Positions 22,385-32,559 of a stretch of 32,610 nt of DNA are shown in pieces. Each line of letters opens with the position of its first letter. Position 1 is the first letter of the stretch. Source of the stretch: Intoshia linei. Lineage: Eukaryota > Orthonectida > Rhopaluridae. Made by a program: the position numbers and the translations under genes. Below the pieces are notes generated by a model. It searched no databases. It was not told the DNA's origin and saw only the letters and a list, made by a program, of their open reading frames with translations. The stretch spans positions 1-32,610 of the forward strand of contig LWCA01000318.1 of NCBI GenBank assembly GCA_001642005.1, read 5' to 3'.

Positions 22385-22491
22385 CGACTAACCCATAGAA
22401 TGTGTACAATGTACATTCTACGACTTGTCCATTAAATGTATATATTCTACAACTTGCCCGTGGAATGTGTTGTACATTTGTATACATTCTA
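22385..22491. repeat. Three-unit minisatellite upstream of TOR
   Basis: Three diverged units (22385-22420, 22421-22449, 22450-22491) each run CGACT or CAACT, then a CC block, then AATGT, then CATTCTA or TATTCTA. Unit 1 also forms an imperfect palindrome around AGAATGT and ACATTCT. It lies 87-193 bp upstream of the TOR start codon. Confidence 0.6.
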
Positions 22492-22742
22492 TGCAACATA
22501 TATAATATACATATATATAAGTTTATACCTTCATTTCAGATAAATTTCTATTGATAATTCAAAATAACTTTAGAATTGGCGACTTTTCATAATTTTCGAA
22601 TAAATTTTAACAAACAGTTTTGGACAAACTAATCAACTGTTATAACTCTAGTAACGCATCATTTAAATTTTTCAATATAAATAAACTCTAGATTTCATTA
22701 TAGAGTCTGGATAAGAGTGGATTGTTTTATTTTTTGTTACAG

Positions 22743-22821
22743 TTTTGGTACTTTTGTTTGTAATAATAAAGCTCCGGCATCCAGGGACACCGTTGAATTA
22801 ATTATCAACCGATTGAAGTAA
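22743..22821 (+). CDS. Orphan terminal-exon-like segment
   Basis: A good pyrimidine tract and acceptor (TTTTTTGTTACAG, AG at 22741-22742) precede an open frame in phase 1 that ends at TAA 22819-22821. It encodes 25 residues with balanced, non-AT codons, including CNNKAPASRDTVELIINRLK. I found no upstream exon with a matching donor between here and TOR, and I do not recognise the family. It may be a gene relic, a processed fragment or chance. Confidence 0.25.
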
Positions 22822-22886
22822 TACATTAATATTGTATTAATTAATTAATTAATATTCTATTAAATATTGAAATATTGTGTTGTAAC

Positions 22887-22928
22887 AGTGAAGTTGCAGT
22901 TCACTTCAACTTGAACTGTAATTTCACT
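22887..22928. repeat. 17-bp-stem inverted repeat
   Basis: AGTGAAGTTGCAGTTCA (22887-22903) and TGAACTGTAATTTCACT (22912-22928) are inverted copies separated by 8 nt. Two mismatches would be G-U pairs if the plus strand were transcribed. The stem is too short for a typical microRNA precursor. Confidence 0.7.
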
Positions 22929-24845
22929 TTTATATTAAACCTGTTATAGCAGTTGTAATTCTTACTTTTTTTCTTATTATTCGTACTTTCTTTTTTTTTA
23001 CTTTTTTAACATTTTATGGTTATGTACTGTCTAAATTTTTTGATTTTTTTGGTTATTTTCTTTATAACTTTGTCTTTATCTAAATTATTGCGATAATTAT
23101 AATTATCTTATGTATTTGTATATTTTATGCGTTAGTTTATCTTCTGTATTCCACAAATTTTCTTTGAGTCATTCGCGTAAAAACCCACTTTGCGTTTTTT
23201 TAAAAATAAAATCAACGCAAATCTTTAAAAAACATAAATTCTGGGATGGTTATTAAAATCATAAGCATTATCATATATAGCAACTTCAAAAAACTAAATT
23301 TTTACGATAAAAACACCAGGTTACCCTTTTCTTAAAATTTTTTTTTATTTTGAAACTTCTATTATTATGAAAAAAGTAATAAAGTAATTTAGTTTCATTA
23401 TAGATGAAAAAAAATTATAAATGGTTATATCTTATCTTAGCTTATCTCTAACATGGCGCGATAGCCCATAAAGTTAAAACACAAATTCTAAGTTAGTGTT
23501 TTCTGGTGCAGCGAGTAAGATATATTTAACTCTCAGAAATTTGTATCTTTACCGGCAAAAACAAAATTTACTCCAGTTTTTGAAACATAAAAATTTAAAT
23601 ATTCTTCCTGTAATTTCAATAAAATATCACGAATTATTTTACTTTTTTTTATAAAATAAATTTTTTCAAAATTTTAATTAAATTATATAAAAACTATATG
23701 GCTTTTTTTCTAAAAATATGACTATCTAATATGCAGTTAAACATATATTGAGTAATATTGTGGGTAATATCAAAATACGTAATATAATATAAATAATGTA
23801 GTACAAAAGAATATTTAAGGTTGGGAACATTTCATAATTTTGTTTTATTTTGATATTCATATTTTTCATTCATTGATAGAATATCACCGTTAAGAATAAT
23901 AGCATACTTTAATTATAATTAGAGTTTAATTAATACATCTAATACATACAATAAAAAAAATGGTAATTTGGTTTTTTGACCCTAAATAACTGAATTTCCG
24001 AAAATCGATTTGTGATAAAACATCAAACTAGAAAAACTGTATTAGAAATTGCATTTTTTAAATTTTAAAATTTTAATTTTTAATCCTTTGATCAATCCCG
24101 AATCTACCTATCTCAAGGTCATTCGAAAATGAAGAATAACCCCTAAACTAAATTTTCACAAACTATTTATATTATCATATAGCCCTAACGACCTCGTATA
24201 AGGCTCTTGACTTGATTAAAATTAAAACACATAATACATATGATAATCTCGATATAATTTTTTTGATGCTTAATTGGGAAAAATGAGGCCCCACTTTACT
24301 GAAATTTCTTCGATCCCCGAAGAGGGGTCTCGATGTGGTAAGTTGGGCACTGTTTTTCACTGTCCTTGCATATGCTATGCAAAGCAAATTTAGAAAAACT
24401 ATATTTATTTTTTTAAACTTATGCATTGCATAAATAAATAAATCCTCTGCCGTACCTACTATGCCGAGATCCGTCTTCGAGTAGGAGGGGAAGTGGTTCG
24501 ACGAAATTTTTTATAAAATAGGGACTCATTTTTGCAAATTGAATGATAATTATCATTTCTATATTATTTCCATTGGTTTTACTTAATTATATGCATATTA
24601 ATCGTAATCCCTTTAATCGGATAATGCACAGAGTTGAAGTATATTGATATTATTAATTATTGATTAACTATCTCTACATAAAAATGTGAAACATATAGTA
24701 CAATATATGCATGAAAAATCAAATTCATGGATGTAATCAAACTGATTTGGCACAAATCGGAAATACTTCTGAAAATTAATATCGATTAAAATTTGTTTTA
24801 CAATAAACCAATTTTAAAATAAAAAATAAATTGAAAATTACAACA
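22929..24845. other. Intergenic stretch with repeat debris
   Basis: AT-rich DNA with repeat R copy 4. A slightly GC-richer patch at about 24180-24510 contains CCCCGAAGAGGGG and GTAGGAGGGGAAGTGG and looks like transposon debris. No tRNA fold or coding exon was accepted here. Confidence 0.45.
23195..23335 (+). repeat. Interspersed repeat family R, copy 4
   Basis: The landmarks AACATAAATTCTGGG, ATTATCATATATAGCAAC, CAAAAAACTAAATTTTTACG, ATAAAAACACCAGGTTACCC occur in the same order as in copies 1 and 2. Confidence 0.6.
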
Positions 24846-26275
24846 ATGTATCTAAACTTGGACGTAATATTGCATTTGATGTATACAAAACATGTCAAAA
24901 ACTCTTTCATGAATTTATCAGATTTAAATCTTTCAACACTGTTAATATTGATATCCTCTTTTGGAATATTATGGTGTTTTCAAATCTTAGTAATTTATAC
25001 AATTTTTAAAAATAAAAAAAAATTAAATGAATTTACCTTTTTGAAAATATTGATTAATATTATTATCACTGTCTTAATATTGATAAAAATGATATATTTG
25101 TTCAAGCAAAAAGTGAATTTTATTCAATTAGTACATTCCAACATTACATTTAATCAAAATTTAAACACGTCACATAAATTCCATTTTTGTAATTTTGATC
25201 AACCGTTAAATACAATAATTTGCAACGTTAAAGATGATGCATTGAAAAAAAAAAACATAACTGATCAAAAACAAATTCAAAGATATGAATATATAAACTT
25301 TTTTCAAATAAATTCTCTTGATTATATATTAATCATAACGTGTATATTATACATTTATTTCTTTTCAATTAAACGAATGGTTTTACATTGTAAATATAAA
25401 TCTTGGCATAAAATAGGTTTATCTATATGTATAATTTTACTAGTGACTATTTGTACCGGTATTTTTACAGAATTTGTCTCTTTTTCAAAAATTAAAAAAA
25501 GATTATACACTTTGAACAATAAACAAAACTTACGCGTCAAGAGAAGAATTAATGTTAATGATGTAGATATTTTACAATCAAAAATTGAAACCAATTTGAA
25601 TAAAAGTAAATTTTTAGATTTGGTTGTGAAATTACATCAATATCGTTATAAAACTTTAACTATAAACGATTACCACTTTGTCGAATTACCCATTACAAAT
25701 AATTCAATGTATAATGGAACAAAACGAAAAAAAATACACGCAATAAATTTAAATGGAATGCAGATAAATATAAAAGATTTTCAAAAATTACCACAAATTT
25801 TACATTTAAAAATTTTGAATACCACTATATTATGTATTTTATACATTTATATAATTATGGCCATTTTATTATATAATGTATCATTTCTTAAATTATTCAT
25901 CTTTTTCAAAAATGATAAAAATGTCAATAATTTTGAAATTTCTTGTATTTATGATATTTTTTACCCAATATTAATTTCAAATAATCATATTCGGGATTTT
26001 AATCAAGACACTTGCAATCAAAATCAATATATAGAAAAAATTAATAAGCGGATAGAGAATATCTTCTTTGAAGCTATTTATACTAATGGATATTTTATAA
26101 TTATGGTATTTTTAAGATGATTATTATGAGTTATTACAAAAATATATCATTTACGGTGTTAAATTTACATATTGTACATTTCACGGTTAACCAGTTTTAT
26201 TTTCGTATTTTTGTTGTGACCTCCATTCTCTGGAGCGAGATAATCATCGATTTTACTAATTCATCATATCATTGA
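24846..26275 (+). CDS. Unrecognised multi-pass membrane protein with a dibasic cleavage-like site
   Basis: An uninterrupted frame from ATG 24846 encodes about 420 residues. Hydrophobic segments lie at about 31-53, 65-86, 158-176, 190-213, 321-353 and from 410. The loop between segments 2 and 3 has two cysteines (C115, C126) and N-glycosylation sequons (N99-I-T, N108-T-S). The loop between segments 4 and 5 has NNS and NGT sequons and RVKRR at 230-234, a furin-type motif. Both loops are therefore probably extracytoplasmic. Either the frame ends at TGA 26118-26120 (424 aa), or a GT donor at 26106 joins an exon at 26195-26275, which adds 26 mostly hydrophobic residues and ends at TGA (446 aa). 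I prefer the spliced form but am unsure. No family is recognised; a diverged receptor or channel is possible but unproven. Confidence 0.6.
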
Positions 26276-27268
26276 TTTTTTCACGAAATTTTAGTGTTTT
26301 TTTATTCATATTTTTATTATCTTATATTCATTTTGAAGCCAAAATTTTGTAGGGCTAATGAGGGAATATTTTTTCTACCATTTTTAAAAGATTTTGAAGA
26401 TAATTTTGGTCTCAAGATTCTTAAGATTGGTAGAGTTTTTAAAAGAAAATTTTTTTCAATAATTTTTTAAAGATCTGATAAAATGTTAAAAATATTTCCT
26501 TCATACAATATATACAAAACAATATAAAAGTTTGGTCATTGTCATTTAAGAAACCACAAAAGTATTGTCAAAAATAAATATTATGATTAATCAACAAAAT
26601 CGATGATTATGTCGCCTTGTTTCGATTATAAAGTTAAAGGTACACATTACCAAAAAATTGCTAACCCTTGATCTATACAAGTTAATTTAATACTTACATG
26701 TTTTTAGATTTATTTAATCATAAACAAGTCCATTGTCTATAACTGTGAAATATACATTCAAATGTACCTAATTATCGACCTTGCATTTATATTTGCTTTG
26801 TTGAAGGATTTTAAAATGACAATAAAATGTACATGCCATACAAACATTAAAAGTAATATCTCATTATTAATAGTAAATTTAATCCATTTTAGAAAAAATA
26901 AAAAATAAAGTCGCTCAAAAAATATAAAAATTCAAAATAAGTTTATATTTATGTAAAAAAACCCTCGATTTATATGATTTCCATTACTGCGGTTAAACCT
27001 TTCTGAATTTTAAAAATATTTTTAAAATATTAACATGTAAATAAATTTAATACAGTAATTAAAATTAAAATAATTACATTTTATTTATTAAATGTTTCAC
27101 TAAAATTTCTTTTTTCAAATTCACATATTATTTATTATGTTAATATTTACATCAATTTAAATAAATTTTTTTAACCTACCCAGTCGTACAAGAATATTTA
27201 CATTACACTGCAATGCAGTGACTACAAATTACTAAAATAATTAATTCTCCAATATGAGTAGAATAATG
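26276..27268. other. Intergenic stretch
   Basis: About 1 kb of AT-rich DNA between the membrane-protein gene and the 3' end of the CARD/coiled-coil gene. I see no gene, RNA or clear repeat in it. Confidence 0.45.
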
Positions 27269-27279
27269 TTTATTTTATT
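27269..27279 (-). terminator. Poly(A) signals overlapping the stop of the coiled-coil gene
   Basis: Two AATAAA hexamers on the minus strand overlap the TAA stop codon (27277-27275), one at 27279-27274 and one at 27274-27269. The 3' UTR is probably very short. Confidence 0.5.
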
Positions 27280-30200
27280 TGTCAAAATTAAAATCTAATT
27301 TAGTGATGGTTTTGGTGATATCCTGTACATCTACTGAATGATGTTTATCTTTATTTTCAATGCTATTTGAAACAGGATTTTTATCATTAATCACTTCACT
27401 TTTATTTCGAGAGTTTACAGCATATTTCCTTAAACGAGAATTTTCAAAATTCAAGTTTTTAATTGTTTTAGTAGAAATTTTATTTTCATCATCAATTATC
27501 TTTTGAGCATTGATAATACTAATTTCTAATTCTTGAATTTTTTTTTTTAATTGTTGAATTTTTTCATTCTGAATTTGTATTGTACTTTCATATGATTCAA
27601 TTGATGAGTTTACGTATACATTTTGATATTTTAATAATTTCTCATTTAAATTTTTCAATAACAAATCACTGTTTATTTCATTTTGTTTAAAAATTTTTGT
27701 TATTGGTTTGACTTGAACATTTTTATTTATATTTAAATTATTAAACGTTTTTTCAAAATTGTTACGCTTTATGGCTTGAGATGATATTGCAGATGATAAA
27801 TGTCTATATAAATCGTCGTATTGAATACGATAAAAATTTAGCGTGTCCACTTGTTTCTAAATAAAAATTATATCTACTATCTAACATGACTCAGTTTAAT
27901 GATTTGTATAATAAATAATTGTAAATATATAATAATATTACATATAATATTTTAATTCTCAATTATAATAAAACTCTTTGTCTATTATTAATTTATCAAC
28001 CACAGTCATATAGTCTTAAAGGTTCAATTTCAATATCATTATTTAATTTTAATAAGTCACATGAAATTATCCATTTCAAATGTGACGTTTCTGTATATAA
28101 ATAAACAATTACATACATTATATGTATTTGAAATTAGTAGGGTTGATCGATAAAAATTAACCGGGAAAAATGTATTCGGTAAATTGCCAATTCTACTAGG
28201 GACGCAGACTTCAACCACATTAAAGATTTAACGAGATCATTAATCTAATTAAGTTAAATGTTATCTATAAATATTTAAATGTTCAATGGCATTTGAAAAT
28301 TATATGTTTATATAAAAATTTAAATATTCATTACGGATGTACTGTACTCCTATATACAAATGAAGAGATCTAATATTAGTTAATTAATATTATGAGCAAT
28401 GATCATGAATAATACTCATTAATTTAAAATATTGATAAAACTGACATTTTTTTAAAAAGTTACAAATAAATCGCAAAAAAAGCATAATTAATTGGTTTAA
28501 AATGACTAATCATAAATTAAGCTAAAACTTATATATGTACTTGTAAATTTTAACAATTTAAAAGTATAGGGGATTTCAATACAATTTAAGTTAATTAAAG
28601 TTTCATTTATAAGTAGGGTAATATTAATTCAATATTGTTAATTTTTATGTTAATCACTATTATAATGTCAAAATTTGAATATTAATTGATAATATTAGCA
28701 AGTTAAAAACATATTTTAAATATAAGTAAAATATATAAATATATATTTGTATAATAAAAGTGTATGTGATTTTTACAATCTTGACAATCACAAAAGTAAT
28801 GTCTTGTCCCAAATTATGAAAAATAATTGAGACATTTTTTTATAAATTATACAAAAAGATCAACAAAATGTATACTATGGTTCATAGTTTCAAATATTTG
28901 TTTAAATTATCCTTAATGATATAACATTTAGCTAACATGTAAACATGTATGACTGTTTATTTGTTTGTTCCAGTTTATTTAAGCAATTAATAGATGATAG
29001 TTTAAAAATACCAATTTCTAATATTAATTTTTTGTCGATTTGATTTATCGAAAGTTTTATTTTCAGAAATTGAGTCTTTTGGTCAAAAATCTCAATTATT
29101 TTTTTTTAAAAAAATATACACTCTGATACACATTTTAAAACCAATAACATAATCATCAATTCTGAATTTCAAAAACTTATATCTTTATAGCGAAAACTAC
29201 AAATTACCCTATCATTTTAAACAATGATAATAAACAAAAAGTGCCAACATTTGAAAAAAATTAAATTTAATACAGTTTTTTCCAGTTAACATACATAAAA
29301 TTTTATTGTCATAAATTTAAGCTTTCGCGGTCAAATAAACAGACTAAACTAACTAAAATGTTGTTTACTATTTACTCACTAATCAATAAAAAAATACTAT
29401 TAAAACTAAAATATAAATAATGTTTTCACACGTTTGGGAACCACTCCTTTAAATGATTGCTAATAATGAATACAGTTTAGCTAATAATGTAGTAGCATTT
29501 TTTCCAAGATTTAATTTTTTTGGTAAAATTAAAAAAGTTAGCCATCGGGAATTCTAGGTTCTGTTTGTACAAAGTATAAAACAATCAAGCTAGGACTACA
29601 AGAAATTCATGACGAAAAAACTTCAGCGCCCCTAATATAAAATAATTAACAAATACCTCTAGGGTTAAAACTCTGTCAATTAAAAGTTCAACATTGTGTT
29701 TTAAATTGATTGAAATTAATGAATTTGTAATTGTATAGTCGCTTTCTTCTGAAATGTCATCTAAAATGTCATCTGAAATGCTAGATTGGTTTTTGTCGAA
29801 ATTAATTTCAGAATCTTTTGAAACTGACATACAATAACTTGATACATTTTCTTTATCAACATATACTTCAATTTTGGAATTTAACATAACAAAGTAATTG
29901 TTAATATTTGACAATCTTCTTTGAAGTCGAAAAAGTTGTTTTTCATTAGATTTATGAAATCTTTGTTTAACTTTTAATTTGATCACACTATCACGGCGAA
30001 TTTGTTCCAATTCCTGAGTTTTACTTTTTAATTCATTGTCCGTATTAATCAATTTTTCATGCAATTCTTCACTCTAAATTCAATAGTAAATTAAATTATT
30101 CAAATTTACAAATATAAAGCATCTATAAAGTTTATAATGTAAACTATATATAGACTATCATGTACTAGAGTTATGTACCACTGCAGATATTGAAGACATC

Positions 30201-30808
30201 CTATGCTTGTTATCTTGAACAGTTTCTATATATTTCATAATATCATACATGTGTATTTCTTTTGCTTTCATTGTTTTGTCTTTTTCTTGAATACAACCAT
30301 TATAAATCTCGTAAAGTAATTTAGATTTCATCTAATATATTTAATGTCATTTTAATTTATAATGTACAATATTAACCTTTTCACTTATGTAATTGGTTAA
30401 TTTATTGATATCAGCAGAAGACAAATGCAAATCAATATCTGTAAATTTTGAGAGACCCATATCAACAATGTTTTTACATTCATCTGTAATTACATTATTT
30501 TCTTGACGAATTACATAAGTTAAAAATTTTTGACCACTTAATTCTAATGTATTGCAGAAAGATTCCCATTTATTATCGTGTATGGTTAGGGCCTCCAACA
30601 TGCATTCTATTTTTGACAATCTTGAATTTTGATTCTAATTTTATGTATTAACAAGTATATTTTCTTGATAAACCTGTATATTATTTATTACAGACTCTGG
30701 AAAAAGGTCAAATTGTTTTGATTTGGTTAAAAAGTTATTATCAATAATTATATTTTCTATAATTAAGGGCTTGCATCGGTTTATTTGAGATTTAATGTCT
30801 TTACTCAT
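27275..30808 (-). CDS. CARD-like plus coiled-coil protein, five exons
   Basis: Exons 30808-30674, 30634-30377, 30331-30179, 30073-29657 and 27856-27275 join in phase 0 to give 514 aa. Introns are 39, 45, 105 and 1800 nt. Residues 1-90 follow the pattern of a caspase-recruitment (death-fold) domain: a first helix with INRCKPLIIENI, then ESVINNIQ, SRLSKIECMLEAL, and WESFCNTLELSGQKFLTYVI. This last stretch fits CARD helices 5-6 (F...L...GQ..L...I). The rest is mostly heptad-like coiled coil (QELEQIRRD, FRLQRRLSNIN, NEKIQQLKKKIQELEISI) with a Ser/Asp/Glu-rich linker near 240-270. An N-terminal CARD plus a long coiled coil is the layout of vertebrate CARD9/CARD11 scaffolds. That parallel is inference; a structural or centrosomal coiled-coil protein is the alternative. 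The last intron carries repeat R copy 5 and dispersed-repeat copy C. Confidence 0.72.
28995..29215 (+). repeat. Interspersed repeat family R, copy 5 (coiled-coil gene intron 4)
   Basis: It contains TTTATTTTCAGAAATTGAGT, GGTCAAAAATCTCAATTATT, ACATAATCATCAATTCTGAA, TATAGCGAAAACTACAAATT and ACCCT. These are in the same order as copy 2, with two TCA-ATT/ACAAATT units about 128 bp apart. Confidence 0.6.
29432..29592 (-). repeat. Dispersed repeat, copy C (diverged, truncated)
   Basis: The reverse complement matches the first two thirds of copies A and B: CTTGATTGTTTTATACTTTG for TTGACTGTTATGTACTACG, then TTTTACCAAAAAAATTAAA, then TCATTTAAAGGAGTGGTTCC and CAAAC, where it stops. The AGGTGGAACC portion is missing. 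It is inserted in the last intron of the CARD/coiled-coil gene. Confidence 0.65.
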
Positions 30809-30977
30809 ATTTTTGCACTTCAATATGTATACTGTATGCTTGAAATGTCTAAAATCTTTTGTGTGTATTAACCTAGATTTAAATATTCTTCTATTTATTA
30901 TTTTAAATTAACATGTTTATTTATATATTACAATTCACTAGCCCTTTTGAAGTTAAAAGTGCGAACAATGCGACCAT

Positions 30978-31071
30978 AAGTACGAATAGTAATAATTGCA
31001 AACAACACTACAGTTCGTAGTAGTAGTGCGAACTTCGTACTACAATTGTACTACTATTTGTACATGTACTT
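30978..31071. repeat. Large imperfect palindrome
   Basis: The left arm 30978-31017 (AAGTACGAATAGTAATAATTG ending CAGTTCG) and the right arm 31029-31071 (CGAACTTCGTAC ending TGTACTT) are inverted copies with gaps and mismatches around an 11-nt TAGTAGTAGTG centre. The innermost AGTTCG/CGAACT pairing is perfect, and TACAATTGTA within the right arm is itself palindromic. It lies about 170-265 bp upstream of the CARD/coiled-coil start codon. Confidence 0.6.
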
Positions 31072-31743
31072 CAATCGTGACAATTACCAATAAAATTCTT
31101 CAGTGAATAACTCCGTTCAAAATAAAAGGAATTTTCATTAATTGCATTTTTATCAGTTATTAACAGACATAGAATACTGAAAATTCTTATTCTGTATGAA
31201 AATATGACAACAACACAAGATATAAATATTAGCTTTAAAAACAATCATAATTAACTATAAAAGAAATTTATTTAGATTCTTTGAACCAAACGTTAAAGGG
31301 AAATTTAAAAATAAAAAACAAAAATTTCTTTTCAAGGTCTGTAAATTGAAATGATAATATTATAAGCCTACCTGAACTGTCGACATGGCATATTAAGGAA
31401 ATTTTTTAAATACATTGGTATGGTATTTAAATGTATGATTTGTAGTAAAAATTTGTTAAAATAATATTAACGTAACACTTTTAGATATATAAAAGAATGT
31501 GTCCACCCAATTATTGTTGTAAATATATAATTAATAATATCATGTGTAAATAATATATATTTAAATATGTATTTTATTTCGAAAGCTTCATCATATCATA
31601 TTTAACTACTGACTTACCTTTAATTAATTTTCATGTTACATTTTTATATTTGACTCTTTTACTTATATATTGTAGAAGTTATAAATATTATTCATTATAA
31701 TTATTAAGTTGATATTTATGTATGTATTTATGTAATTTATGTA

Positions 31744-31909
31744 AAGTGGTCAGAAAAATACGTATTATCAATTTTAGTTTATTTGAAATAAATTTTAAGC
31801 CGAAAATTATTATTAATTTTTTATTAAAATTTCATAGATAAGTAGTTTTGACTTTACATTTAACACCAAATAAACTAAAATTAATAGTACATATTCTTTC
31901 TGGCCACTT
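31744..31909. mobile_element. Tc1/mariner-type MITE with TA target sites
   Basis: Long inverted repeats at 31744-31784 (AAGTGGTCAGAAAAATACG...TTTTAGTTTATTT) and 31868-31909 (its inverted copy ending TTCTGGCCACTT) differ at only about seven positions, including a one-base gap. TA dinucleotides flank both ends (31742-31743 and 31910-31911). The interior of about 80 bp has no coding capacity. The ends resemble Tc1-group termini. Confidence 0.85.
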
Positions 31910-32294
31910 TAATTCATGACGTACAAATTATACGGTACAATGTACGTCGTACATGGTATGTCTTAAATCAGTAACTATGGTTCTGATATCACTGAACTTT
32001 CTTAAATTAATCAGAATGAACTACATAAATTGAACCTGGTCAAAAAAATAAAAAATTAGTATTATAATTTCATATAATTCAATCATATCTTAAAAATAAA
32101 TATTACTATTTAAACTTACAAAAGTTTACATTATAAAAAGCATGTAAGGTATTATTTCATACAATTTGACATATAACTAATTATTTTAAAATCCCATATC
32201 GATACATCAAATAGTTCATACCGAGATTAAACTAAACTTTAAAAAAATTATAATATTATAATATACTATTATTTACATATTAAAATTTTATTAT

Positions 32295-32313
32295 ATTATA
32301 TATATATATATAT
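32295..32313. repeat. TA microsatellite
   Basis: A short run of TA dinucleotides directly upstream of dispersed-repeat copy B. Confidence 0.7.
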
Positions 32314-32321
32314 TGTTAACC

Positions 32322-32559
32322 AGGTTGAACGTTATGTACTACGTACAAAGATCACCTAGCTCTACCGAGGGCACATTTTTATTATTCCAAAAAAATAAAT
32401 TCACGTTGAAAATCTAACTTAAAAATCCTACTAATCACTATTATCAATCCTTTAAAGGAGTGGTTGCCAAACTCGTTTCAGGTGGAACCATCATATCACA
32501 TTACTTTTTACTTTAAAGATAATTATTCCACCTTAATTTTGTTTTAATATTTGCGTAAA
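32322..32559 (+). repeat. Dispersed repeat, copy B
   Basis: Full-length partner of copy A (2594-2817), same orientation, with clear similarity from AGGTTGA to GCGTAAA. The hAT-like AGTGGTTGCCAAACTCGTTT and AGGTGGAACCATCATATCA are better preserved here than in copy A. Similarity is lost on both sides at the stated ends. Confidence 0.8.

Noticed and set aside
24175-24426. Minus-strand 83-codon ORF in a slightly GC-richer patch
   Set aside because: No domain pattern, contains hairpin-like transposon debris, and no splice partners were seen.
24480-24510. GGTTCGA box suggesting a tRNA or SINE
   Set aside because: The following bases do not complete a T-arm, and no A box or cloverleaf could be built around it.
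25355-25594. Minus-strand 79-codon ORF
   Set aside because: Antisense shadow of the multi-pass membrane protein gene.
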